Origin: Phoronis australis
Taxonomy: Eukaryota; Phoronida; Phoronidae
Assembly (NCBI GenBank): GCA_002633005.1
Contig: NMRA01000328.1
Location: 380,134 to 444,133 of the forward strand
Length of the DNA: 64,000 nt
Reading direction: 5' to 3'
Below, in pieces: positions 38,101 to 48,540 of the stretch. The notes beneath the pieces are model-generated. The model did not search any database. It was not told where the DNA came from and worked only from the letters and a program-made list of their open reading frames with translations. Numbering within the stretch: position 1 is the first letter of the stretch; each line of letters opens with the position of its first letter. The translations under genes were made by a program, and so were the position numbers.

Positions 38101-38698
38101 GATGGCTGTTCTTTTATTCACAAGTTTATTATAACTGCAGTTTGTTAGCCATTTTGTGCTAGAGATCGCACTTTTTGTCTGATCAACATGAAACTGAGGT
38201 ACAGTGTTTATGCCACTGGACTTGCTTTGAGGAAATCGGATGCAAGATGGCCCTGTGGCTGTCATTTTTTTAATTATGTTTGCGGACCAAACCTTTTCAC
38301 ATGTAGTTTGTAAATAGTTCTCACGTGGGCTAATATGTTGGTCTAATAGGCGTGATGTTCATGACTGTTAATTTTCTTAGTTTCATCATCTACCTCACCT
38401 TTTAAAATTTTATTCGATTTTGCCAAGTGTTGCTCCTCTGAGCGCTTTCTTATTTTAAGTGAGTGAGATTTTACTAAATAGAGTAATTATATTTCATATT
38501 GTATAGAAATGTGAAGTGTTTGTAGTTAATTAAAAACTGATAAGAAGTCACATCATCAGCCATTAACATAATGTTTCTATTTATATTGCAGACCCGTCAA
38601 AACGAGTTTGGGGAATAATCCATCTGGTAGGACTCTTGATTCTGATGGTCAATACATGTCTCTTTGCATGCAAGATACTTGGCTGGTTTACTCTTTGA
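32037..38698 (+). CDS. MGST3: microsomal glutathione S-transferase 3-like (MAPEG), three alternative first exons
   Basis: Small integral membrane enzyme of the MAPEG family (glutathione transferase/peroxidase activity at ER or outer mitochondrial membrane in known members). Common exons: 35811-35887, 37119-37176, 37341-37413, 38592-38698 (stop TGA 38696-38698). First coding exon is one of 32037-32159, 32246-32371 or 32484-32606, all ending in phase 0. Product is 145-146 residues, close to the family's ~150. Motifs: NGHMFNCYQRAHQNTLEGYP (family FNC-x-QRAHQNTLE), LLGGLYLPRLSAAAG, VGRVMYAKGYYTGDP, and a last hydrophobic segment ending KILGWFTL. Four hydrophobic segments fit the MAPEG fold. It is convergent with ASCC3, with 1.4 kb between stop codons. 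Candidate poly(A) signals lie at 39499 and 39576. Exon 2 is preceded by a minisatellite that copies its own splice acceptor. Confidence 0.94.
32246..32371 (+). CDS. MGST3: MGST3 alternative first coding exon 1b
   Basis: ATG at 32246, 42 codons, donor gtaagt. Encodes MVLFEVSPDFGFVIF, a helix ending FWLGWNV, then GHIARPLYGVK; the basic KARKxY element is altered. An acceptor (tttcttaacag) ends at 32192. This is only 33 nt after the 1a donor, too short for a normal intron, so 1a and 1b should not be spliced together. Confidence 0.78.
32484..32606 (+). CDS. MGST3: MGST3 alternative first coding exon 1c
   Basis: ATG at 32484, 41 codons, donor gtaatc. Encodes MFTLQIPADFGLVIF, a helix, then INVTRARTTYKVK, the version most like known MGST3. 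Strong acceptor gttctttctccag ends at 32479. A second AG inside the exon (cactttacag, ending 32499) is in frame at IPADFG and could in principle be joined to 1b. Confidence 0.82.
32610..35090. other. MGST3 intron 1, with minor tandem repeat at 34400-34600
   Basis: No exon is recognised. Two to three loose copies of a ~105-bp unit (ttaggtcaacatcagtgaaa, gtatcctagggataggggga) occupy 34400-34600. 'atttggctaaaa/ttttagccatt' words cluster at 34795-34870. Confidence 0.45.
35096..35175 (-). mobile_element. degenerate tRNA-derived SINE-like fragment
   Basis: On the minus strand: TGGCTAATTGGTTTGGATGC (A-box-like), then CGTCCAAGTCCCAGC (B-box-like with one mismatch). It is intronic in MGST3. Not a working tRNA. 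Confidence 0.5.
35485..35860 (+). repeat. 62-bp minisatellite carrying six copies of the MGST3 exon-2 splice acceptor
   Basis: Six 62-bp units. Each has a pyrimidine-rich tract, atctttgtag, and the first ~49 nt of exon 2 (taccccaagatgtatgctga ... acacatgtttaac). AG acceptors end at 35500, 35562, 35624, 35686, 35748 and 35810. Only the last is followed by the whole exon (35811-35887). Since 62 is not a multiple of 3, use of an upstream acceptor shifts frame; even three units upstream (186 bp) meets a TGA. Confidence 0.95.
35960..37118. other. MGST3 intron, no other feature
   Basis: AT-rich; nothing recognised apart from the acceptor gtgtttatttcag ending at 37118. Confidence 0.5.
37680..38455. 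repeat. dispersed repeat family (copy 1), related to 58735-59665
   Basis: Two internal sub-copies contain 'atcaacatgaaa' and 'gatggc(t/c)ctgtggc(a/t)gtcattttt'. The end 'tttgccaagtgttgctcctctgagcgcttt' matches 'ttccgccaagtgtcgctcc' at 59620-59665. Lies in the last MGST3 intron. Class unknown. Confidence 0.6.
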
Positions 38699-39575
38699 AT
38701 TCCGGGCCAATTCTCTGAAACGTCAAACTTATAAATTTTAGTACTATTATGGTAGTACATAAGGTGTGATACATAGTATCAGCTATGTCTAAGCATTATG
38801 TGTTCTGGTAGTTTTAAACAATATATTTAATTTGCCGTATCTCAGGTACTAATAACATTCCTTGTAAATGAGGATGGCTTTTTTGAGGCACAGCTGTAAC
38901 GGGGTCTTATGTTAAAATATCTGTCAATTTCTGTATGATCTTTTCAAGTCTTTGTATACTCACCGACGTCATGGTAAGAGTTGGCATTGCATTTCCATTT
39001 GATTTCATTTAAAAATATGTCTTGAGTTTTCAACTTAGTGTACTCCAAAATATCTTGGAACTTCCAACTTACCCACAGATTAGCAGAAAGATGCATAAGA
39101 ATTGTTTCAACAGCCATATCATTCTTAAGTGTTCCACAGACCTCTAGATCTCTTCCTGTCATTGGTGACATCTAATATTTTAAACACCTCGTGAAAAGCT
39201 CAAGGTGGCTTGTGCACAATTAAAGAATCTTTCTGGTGCATATGTTAGCCAATAACTTGCTTGGTACTTTTATTATGTCTGTAACATGACAACATAATTG
39301 AGAACATTTGTTATTTGGATGCGAGATATCGGCCAGTCAAGTCATCCAAAGAATGCATAATCTTGAAAAAATATGAAGGTCTTGCATTCTTTAGTGTCCT
39401 AAAATTCTGTAACAAAAGGCAAGGGCAAGATTTGGAGGGGATTCTGTTGCAAAACCTGGTCTCTTGTTGTGTACTTACAAATGCAAGTGTAGTCAATGAA
39501 TAAAAACACTGAAATAGACAAGTTTAATATACTGGTGACAGTCAGCTGTAAGTGCTCTTTGTACATTTCTTTTGG

Positions 39576-39591
39576 AATAAACAAGTTTATT
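39576..39591. terminator. palindromic AATAAA/TTTATT, candidate shared poly(A) signal
   Basis: aataaacaagtttatt reads AATAAA on both strands. It lies between the convergent MGST3 and ASCC3 stop codons, 878 nt after one and 511 nt past the other. A GT-rich stretch (tgtgttgtgaatgcttg) follows on the plus strand. A further minus-strand signal is at 39710-39715 and a plus-strand one at 39499. Confidence 0.5.
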
Positions 39592-40101
39592 GTGTTGTGA
39601 ATGCTTGTATTCTAGACTTCAGATGACGTGCTGCCATTTACACCAACATTTAGTCGTATATTAAAACATGGTAGACATAGACTCTTCTAATCGATCAAAT
39701 GCTCTATATTTTATTTATAAATTTTTGGGATCAAAACCTGAGCTTTAGAACTTTCCCTAGGAGTAGTGAGCTTACCACTGAATCGTGGGTTCACAATATG
39801 ACAAAACAGACTACAACTTACACATTTTCCTACTGCAATAAATATGTGAATCAAAACTTCAACTCATCTTCACCAAATACGCCAAGAGATGATAAAAAAC
39901 AGCAGTGCTAACACTGGGAAGTTTAAAAAACAGTAGAGATTGTCCAAATAGAAAGAGCTTTTTTACATCCAAATGGCAACAAGTGAAGGGATCTGTCGTC
40001 ATTCGTCAGCTTAAGTTGTCATTGGTGACAGATGGTCAAATGTAGAGGCTGTATTCATTTACACATGTATTAGTCCATCACAGTTGTGGCCTTTTGTGTT
40101 G

Positions 40102-43100
40102 TCACTCTTCAAAACTCAGTTCGTCCAGTTCTCCTTTCAACTCTGTATTCACTTGAGCCTCTATGCTTGGTGGTACGACATCCAAACAAATGTCGTACTG
40201 CTGATCAAGACCAAGATACGAGTCGCTCATCAGATACAATGTGTAGATCACACGGCCGGTCTCCTCTGGAGTGTAAAATGCCAGTTGCTGGGAGGACTGC
40301 CCATGTACATAGCCCACTCTCTTCAAAGCCATCAATTCTTGATTCTCAATGTCGCCAAGTACCAAGAACCAGCCTTCATCTTTTGGTTTTGGAAAGTTGG
40401 GCGCATAAGCTTTGCTGTCTTTCTTCTGAAATTGAACAATTGAATGGCACTTTCTACAGAGAACTACACCTATGACAACAATTATAAATCCATAATTTCA
40501 GTATTAAGGCCATAGAAGACCAAAAATGATAAAAGATAACACATTTTATTCAAGTTCTTTGATTATGATACATTGTACTTGTGTATCTCATTTCAACACA
40601 ATTTGGATACACCGCAAAAAGTTAAAGAATGGGCATCTTGAAAATTCAATGGGTGGCAGCAGTGAGACGAAGGTCCAACCAGTAGAAATACAATAACATT
40701 CAAGTAGTCGCGCAGATGTTGATAAACTGCTTTATGCTCTGGCTTTATTCAGATGTTAAACTGAGGGGACGTTCTTTGCATGAATGGTGAGTTGCCCACT
40801 GGCAATAATGAAAATACATAGCATGCAAGAACATATTGTTAAAAGACTAAGAAACCTGTGTGATAGAACTGGACAATTACTCGCCAAAGAAAATTTTTAT
40901 GTTTTTCATTATTACCTTGTGTTTGTTGACCCTGACAAGGTTTATGTTCAGGACGTATTCCTGGTCTGCATGAACTCGTAACCAATCGGAGTCTGGACGC
41001 ACGCCTCCTGTTGGACAAGCATGGTACAATATATAACAGTACTAGAAAGTACACCTACATTAATATGGAGAGGGCCTGAGGTCTACTCTTTGTATCTGAA
41101 GTTTGGCATTTTTTGTCCAATTTTATGGGGATTCAAGATAAATGGCTCTAATTCTGTGCTTGTTTTGGTTTATGTATATCAGTTTATAGTTCAAGTATTC
41201 ACCTGATGGCCCCTTGATTTGAGAACAAGCTCTAGTAAAAACTCAAAATTTTGAATAACAACTCCAAATTTGAGTTCAAACCCATAGTTTATTGCTAGGG
41301 TCATCAAGTGCAAACCATAACATACTTGAACAAAGAATGATTGTCTGTTACCTTGAGTTTGCACAAATGTAAAATGAAATATGCCAAAGATAATTTCGAT
41401 TTAGAGTCCTTCGATTAGACTGTGAGCCCAGGACTGTTACAACAGACACAAATCAGACAGAGATTTGTCTCAATGGAATATGACTAAGCAAGCGATGCAA
41501 GTAAACACTCAGATATAGTTCATAAGGGCAGAGCGAGAACCGTGCCTTCAACTGTATAGATGTATCAGTAAGTTTGACTTTGTCAATTTTTCATTCACAA
41601 ATACTGAGCAGTGGTAAGTCCCCCACCAAAGAGGTCAGTACCCCACCACAGTGGTTGTTAAATAACCAGAACAACGTAAAACGTTTTAACAAGTGGCCAC
41701 GACTGGAGCACAGATGGTATGTTTCTAGGGGTGTTTATTAGTAAAAAAATGGCCATGGTGCAGAATATGTCGAACACATCGAATAAAATGGAAAGTCACC
41801 TACTCCTGAACAGGAAACAATTTTCCAACTATCATGAAAACCCATCAAGGAACTTCTAAAACACAGAGGGTAATGAAAAAAAATGCCACTAGGAGAAGTA
41901 ATATTTGGATCTGTACATCTGTTGTCAAGTTAATAGCAATAACCTGCGTATCCAAAAGATGATGCAAAGGTTCAGGAGCTACCGCCATAGATACAAAAAA
42001 TGACAGTTGGGGGCACCACAAAAGTTGGACCCATCTGAAAAATTGTGCTCATGCTCTTGTCAGTGGGAATACCTGTCAATTTTCATAATAAACCTTTGAG
42101 CTGTTGGGCACACACAGACTGAGGAAGACAACAAAAATCAAATATAAATGGCAGCTATATGGCACAGAATATGACAAATCTGTCCCAAAATGGAAAAGTG
42201 CTGTTGTCCTGATAATGGAAACTTGTTTGCCAAATTTCACGAAAAACCAAGGGAAGCTGAAGATAAAGAGGTAAACTTAAAAATAAAATTGCCACTAGGG
42301 GAAACAACAGTAATTAGAACCTCCAAAAGTTGTAGGCAACCATTGTCACATTGATAAGAAAATACTTGCAAAATTTCGCAAACATCCTACAAAAGATTAA
42401 GAAGCTACACCAGTGGACGGAAAAAAGACAAAATCACCAATAGGGGACACCACATTTTTCAGAGCCAACCAAAAAATAACGCTGGCCATGGTCTTCTCAT
42501 CAGGAACACATTTGCTAAGTGACCTCCCTTGATGTTGGAATGGGTGATGCATTAACACTCATTACACACACACACCCCTCATGGTACTGGCACAGGCAAC
42601 TTACTGTTCATGTCAGTGTGCAGATGTCTGACTTGTTCTCTGTCACTTCCATCGTCCCACCAACCCTTCACTGACATTGAGACATCAATGACAGGCAGCT
42701 GGATAAGCACTTTGTAAATCTGGTAGTAAACACAAAGAATGAGCCATTGTCTGACCCACACAGGAAGTGACTGACACTCATATTTATAGTTTTACTGTAA
42801 TGTTCTGTATGTACCTAATTCAATATATGGGCGGAATTTAACATTCCAAGGGGCACTGGACTATATTTTGAGGGAAAGAGTACACCTGGAATACCCACTC
42901 AGAGAGTGTATTTGAAAAAGGGACTCACTTGTTGGGAACTACCATGAAAAAGTTGCCTTTTGGTAGTATTATTTTGGGAGCACCGCCCTTTTGTAGGAAT
43001 TAATTCCATGAAACAATTGTTTGTAGGGATTTTAGACAGTTGTCGTTTTATTTTAACTCCCTTAAGTGTGAAAACAGCACATGTACATAGCATGTTTTCA

Positions 43101-46100
43101 AAAATTAGTACATGTCTATTGCACTGGAACTTTAAGAAAATTTTAAAAACCTGTAGTTTACTGTATTGCTCGGGACCATAAATGAGACACGGTGACAAGG
43201 CAATTTGAAGAGCCTGGTCTTGAGCAATGATGCATCGCCACTTCTTCTCAACTCGAGAAATCATTTCTAAGAGATCAATTTCACGATGGTAAGTGATATA
43301 AATGAAAAATTGGTTCTGTGATGGAAAGCAGGTTTCTGAATACAAACCTGGTCTATTTGATTGGGAGACAAGTCGTCTCCTAGACAGCGTGCGACATCTT
43401 TTGTCTGCCTACAAGCAGCCATCACCTCGGGGAGACAGTCCATGGACCTGTGAAAAAAAAAAGAAATGTTCTAAGCTGTGTGAAAAAAACTGTTAGTATA
43501 CAATGAACCCTCGACATAACTTCACTATAATACACTCATTGACATATCATTAAAATAACGTTTTTTTACTTTGGTAATAAAGTTAAGATGGTGGACCAAC
43601 AAACATTGAAAGATGAATGTTGGAATACTAATCACTGACCGAGGATACATGTCACTAGTCTGCAGGTTCACTATTCCAAGCTGAAGGGTTCACCACTCTA
43701 AAAGTTCACTCCTCTGAGTGTCTGCTAATTAGTAAGACAGATCTGACATGAATAAAGTACTGTATTTGTGTCCATTTAGTGAAGACTGGCAGAGTAGGGT
43801 AGCCTACAACATGTACTTTTGACTCGGCCATGCGCGTGGTTCGGATCAATGGGTGAGGTTGATGCCCAACGGAAAAACTTTTCTGTCACGCTGTGAAATG
43901 TTGCAACCGGCACGTGGGTTTGGCGACTGCTGTATTGTCGTTGATAATTCATTAATTTTGCTACTCCATATTCTTTCAAAAAATGCATGTTCATACTCCT
44001 TTTTCGGTATTTCTTTGAAGCCAATTTGCACAAACATGAAATCCAAAGTGTACTAGTACCTGAGCTCTCTTCTTCCTCAGTGTCTAGTATCGTGCAGTTT
44101 TGTATGTAGAAGTATAAAAAAATTCCAAAGTTTTACATAATTCACTGCTGTGAAATTTTACATAATCTTAGAGAAGTGAACCTTCCCCAGTAGTGAACCT
44201 CTGGAGTTAGTGGGCAATTCCCACTGAAAGTTGGAAAGGCCATACACCAAACGAGAATAAAAGAATACTTCAAGGTACCAGGGTCAAAGACACGAAGCTG
44301 TCTTGTGACCTCTGGTGGGTAAAAGCATCACCTGAAGGACTGGAGATGGAATGGCTGGATATGTGGTAACGTAAGCAGAGTGTTGTCATACCACCATCTA
44401 CCCTGAATAGTCATCTGAATGATGTTGATAATACGCAGAGCCGTCACAAGCCACCCACTGTCAGCGGATACATCCAGAAGAGCCTGCGACAAACAGCATG
44501 CAATACATTAACTAAGTATGCGGTGCAAAGTATGCCACTATCCAGTCGACATAACTATGTATGGTGGTCACTAGTTAAACAGACTGATCGCAAGGACGGG
44601 TTATATGGACCTTCTGCATAGGGAACACTGCTTTTCCTGATCTACCCGAGTGATTGGTATTTATTTGTTTTATCAACACTCGACTGATGCTTCATAAGTT
44701 TCCTCTATTTTTGTCTTTTATAAGATTGACATGTTTTTACCTGCTTGATGTTCTAGCATTGCCTGATTGCTTTGGAAACACCTATAAAGGAGATAGTCTC
44801 TACAGCAACTGATTTAGCCACTTCACAAATACCAACCTCTTGAAAAGTGATATTACATCACCTCATAATACCTCGTACTGTGTTTAAGACAACTTTCAAA
44901 AGTATAAGTATCAGTGGTCACGTCAGAACCTACAGTTAATGCAAAGTAGTTGGTAGAGTATTAGGCACTTCACCAGAGTGTTTGTTAAAGACCTCCGACA
45001 GACCTGACAAATCCTGATAGCTTGGTCCATGACTGACTTGGTGTCAGTCAGGTAGTCAGACGATGGTAACTGTAGTCGTGAGTAATGGGCTTGTAGCAAG
45101 ATATGAGTCTTGGTGTGAGAGTCGTCGTACGCATACTGATTCACTTCAAATGGGATACGCTGGGCTAGGTCACTGGAATTACAAGAGAGTTGTAAAGTAC
45201 CCGAGTGAAACAGTACTAACTATTACAGTCACAGGTGGAGACAGGTGTGAAGTTGTAGATGATCATTTATTGCAAAATATCCCCAATTTAGAACAAAACA
45301 TGCAAGTAAAACCTTATTTTAAAAACCTCAAGTCTTATTTCAAATAATGACAGTGATAATAATTTAAGCCGTTTTCATGCAACTGTGTTGTGTAGGCTGG
45401 TATTGTCGAACAGTACCTGTGGTCACTGACAGTAATTTTAAAAACTCTTCAAACATGAAAAACCACAATACTGGATATCACTTTGTAAACTTGTTGCATT
45501 TTACCACTCAGTATGTCCTTATCAAATTTAAACAACAAACATTACTAGAGTGACACTTCAGAAAAAGAAGATGGCAATGAAGTTTGATCTTTTGACTTGC
45601 AAATTAAATTTAACTTCTTAAATGGGTTTATCATTATGATTTTGCTCTGTCGTTTCTATATTACCCACCTTGAGGGTTTATTTTATTTATACGTGGTAAC
45701 TGCGAAGCGATACCGAAGCTAGTTTACAGTGAAAGAACACATAAGGATGAGATAAAAGGTCATATATATTATGACAAACTAAACAACTACAGATATCAAT
45801 AAAAAGTTGTATAATAACTGTTAAGCTGTAAAGGTTGTGACAATCTGCACTATACTACTACAGGTATTGATAAATACAAATTATTTTATATTACTCATTC
45901 CTATTTATAACCACTATGTACTACTTTAGTATTCATACACCTCCCTACTCGTTATCTCATTGGTCAGTTACTTCTCCTTTGTGTCAGCCATCTATAATGT
46001 CTCACGCATTAGGCCTGCTGTGTTTTACCAAACTATTTTTCCTATTTTATCAATTTTTTTGTTAGGCTTTTCAGGCGTTTTCTTCATAGCTCCTTCAAGT

Positions 46101-48540
46101 TTGTTGTTCTTCTGTTTACTCTGGACACTTCTATGTAAACGCCATAGGCGTTTTTTTTACCAAATGGATTTTGAAGAATCTTGTTTTGTAGTACTTTTGC
46201 ACTTCCGTCACAATGCATGACATTCTACAATTCACGTCTAGTTTTACTCTGCAAGTTAGCTAGTCACACATCACAGGCAGAATAGATTCCGATAAAACAG
46301 TCACCAAATGGACCAAGACAGGCATTGACTGCATTGAATATTGAATACAAACCTATTTATTTGATCTTCGTTATGCCGAACAGGCAGCTCGGAATATTCA
46401 TCAGCATTCTGAAATGGGATTCACAAAAACATGTGTAGATTCAATATGCACTTCATGAATTGTAATATTAATCAATATATTGCTGGATTATGTTTAACAG
46501 ATGTTGAACTAATTTTGTTTTTACACATAGCTTTGTTTTATTGGATTAATCCAACTTCATGCAATTCAGAATCAACTGTGACAGTTGAAAAGCTAGAGTG
46601 ACTTACGGCAAGGATTTCAATGAGCTTGGTCATTGACGAATCAGACTCCAGCTCATCTCTGAACATTCGCACTGTTTCATGACTCAGGTAATAGTAGGAT
46701 GATATACGCCCCAATGTAGAGGTGTTAATGGTCCGATTATCCTGAAGAACAACACATTTGGTTACTATATCATTAGGCAGTTGTTAAAAACCAGGGCTGT
46801 GCGCTTTGTAAACCACAAGACATTAGTTTGAACTTGAGGCGAAAAATCGTTTATGGAACAGAAAGTGAATTCAATCCCACAATTCAACACTAGAACCTCA
46901 CCGACCAATCACTTCAGTGGCAGCCATTTTGCCAGTAAAGGCTTGTAAGCAAGGTACAAACTACACAGTTAACGGACTCATAAACACGGTCACGGGCGTA
47001 TGAACACGACTCACGTACCTGCAAACACCGTTCACTGACTCACAAACACAGGAACGGACTCACAAAACATGATCCATTCACCCAAATGCACGGGACACAG
47101 ACTCACATTCACGAAGAAACATGATTAACAGATCGCTAAACATAGTTTACGAACAAAATGTAGATGTCAGCTGACCCAGGAAGCCGATGAGTCCATGACC
47201 CGTGTTTATGGCATGCTTTATCGGTGTCAACCATGTTTGGCGGTCCGTCAACCGTGTTTCTTCGTGAATGTGAGTCCGTGTCCCACGTATTTTGGGTGAA
47301 TGGATCGTGTTTTGTGAGTCCGTTCTTGTGTTTGTGAGTCAGTGAACGGTGCTTTCAGATACGTGAGTCGTGTTCATGCATCCGTGACCATGTTTGTAAG
47401 TCCGTTAACCATGTATAGTTTAGGTACCTTGGTAAGCTACTGAGCATACTTGCTTTTCACTCGCCTAATTTTGCGAAGTCTTGCTTTTCTCACAAGAAAT
47501 TAGGTATAGGTAATGCTTTTCTGGACAGTCGCATGTTTCTGTCATACCACAGAAAAAAAACAAAACTAGGTGTAAAATGTGTAACTTCATCAACGATAGC
47601 ACTTTTTTCCAGTCTTCCCAAACCAATGAAAACTTTGAAATAAAACATTATTCTGATTGCACCACCAACAATATTATTTACCTTATAACTTGTAAAAAAT
47701 GTTCTATCCAATACATAGGACAAACTCAACATAATCTACAAACTCGGTTTCGTAAGCATAGATTTAACATAATACATAAAAACATTTCTGATACTATAGG
47801 TAATCATTTCAATTCCAAAAACCATAATATTCAAGATCTTTCTGTACAAATAATAGAAAAACTCCAACACCCCAGTACCCCTCACAGACTTAAAAGAGAA
47901 CAATATTGGATAGACAAGCTGAATACAATAGAACCTCATGGATTGAACATAAAAACTTCTTAAAATATGTCATTGAATTTTTTACGCAAAAATGTATCAT
48001 TTTCATTACACCATATCTTATATGTCAATTGTCATTTTGTGTTTGATTTTACTTTATTTCTGTTTTTGTTGATAAAGGAAGTTGTTACATCCGAAAATTT
48101 CAAATTTCAGTTGAACCATTCTTGTTGTTTTATTTACCGATTTATATATGTCATACCACATAATATTAAAATTCAGTTCCAGCAAGGCTAATCCTCAGAA
48201 ACAAGTCAAGTTAAAATAATGTGTGAAGAAAATGGAAGTATGTTTTAATATGCTGATCTGAAATTAAAAAATTTTTAAAAAACATTATTCACTAGAGTGC
48301 AGTTTAATTTCGTACAATGAGTTATAGTGTTGTCCCACAAATCACAAAACTCCACACCAGTAACAGATCTTCTACCCAAATGTTATGTATATATCACTTG
48401 ACATGAATACAGGCTATGACGAACCTACCTCTTCAATTTCAATACAATACGAGGACTCCAGCTCAAGTAGGGCATTCTCCACAAGTGAAGATAAGAAGAG
48501 ATTTATACTCTCGTGATCTGTGTTCTCCAGTTTGTAGAAG
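40102..48540 (-). CDS. ASCC3: ASCC3 helicase, C-terminal Sec63-like domain (last nine exons)
   Basis: ASCC3 is the Ski2-like (tandem helicase cassette) helicase of the activating signal cointegrator complex, acting in alkylation repair with ALKBH3 and in splitting stalled ribosomes. Exons on the minus strand, in coding order: 48540-48429, 46741-46607, 46408-46353, 45172-45004, 44483-44332, 43447-43348, 42719-42605, 41007-40916, 40425-40102 (stop at 40104-40102). All borders are GT/AG and phases chain without a break, giving 417 residues. Landmarks: [69 protein letters not shown] and [46 protein letters not shown], and [19 protein letters not shown]. These match the second Sec63 domain and tail of ASCC3 better than the paralogue SNRNP200. 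The ~1,700 upstream residues (both helicase cassettes) are not found in 48541-64000 on this strand, so they lie beyond the window or are lost. Confidence 0.95.
41600..42545 (-). repeat. satellite block 4: antisense, diverged copy of the ~145-bp family
   Basis: Cores appear as reverse complements: tgccactaggagaag (41883), cagttgggggcacca (~42003), ggcagctatatggca (~42147), ttgccactaggggaaac (42288), tcaccaataggggacacc (~42434). Steps are close to 118, 146, 141 and 146 bp. Lies in an ASCC3 intron, in the same orientation as ASCC3. Confidence 0.7.
46942..47437. repeat. foldback element: ~200-bp inverted arms, ~80-bp loop
   Basis: The left arm (46942-~47140) and right arm (~47225-47437) are inverted. 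Matching words include 'acgaagaaaca', 'atccattcaccca', 'gttcactgactcacaaaca' and 'aggtac'. Each arm is itself built of short degenerate repeats around 'cggactcacaaacac'. It lies in the ASCC3 intron between exons 48540-48429 and 46741-46607, next to the Penelope-like fragment. Confidence 0.85.
47500..47963 (+). mobile_element. Penelope-like retroelement 3' fragment: GIY-YIG endonuclease
   Basis: Open frame 47577-47963 (in frame from ~47515). RCKMCNF precedes [19 protein letters not shown] (the GIY and YIG strands), then LQTRFRKHR with the conserved Arg. [30 protein letters not shown] with the conserved Glu, and HGLN follow, ending in TAA. This is the C-terminal endonuclease of Penelope-like elements. 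The reverse transcriptase is not present upstream, which is usual for 5'-truncated copies. Inserted antisense in an ASCC3 intron; the endonuclease frame itself is intact. Confidence 0.85.

Noticed and set aside
43200-43290. Candidate extra ASCC3 exon ([16 protein letters not shown])
   Set aside because: Inserting it breaks the phase-0 junction already satisfied by neighbouring exons, and it has no match to the family at that place.
42899-43345. 148-residue minus-strand open frame next to an ASCC3 exon
   Set aside because: The flanking exons 43447-43348 and 42719-42605 join in phase without it, and nothing in it matches the ASCC3 family.
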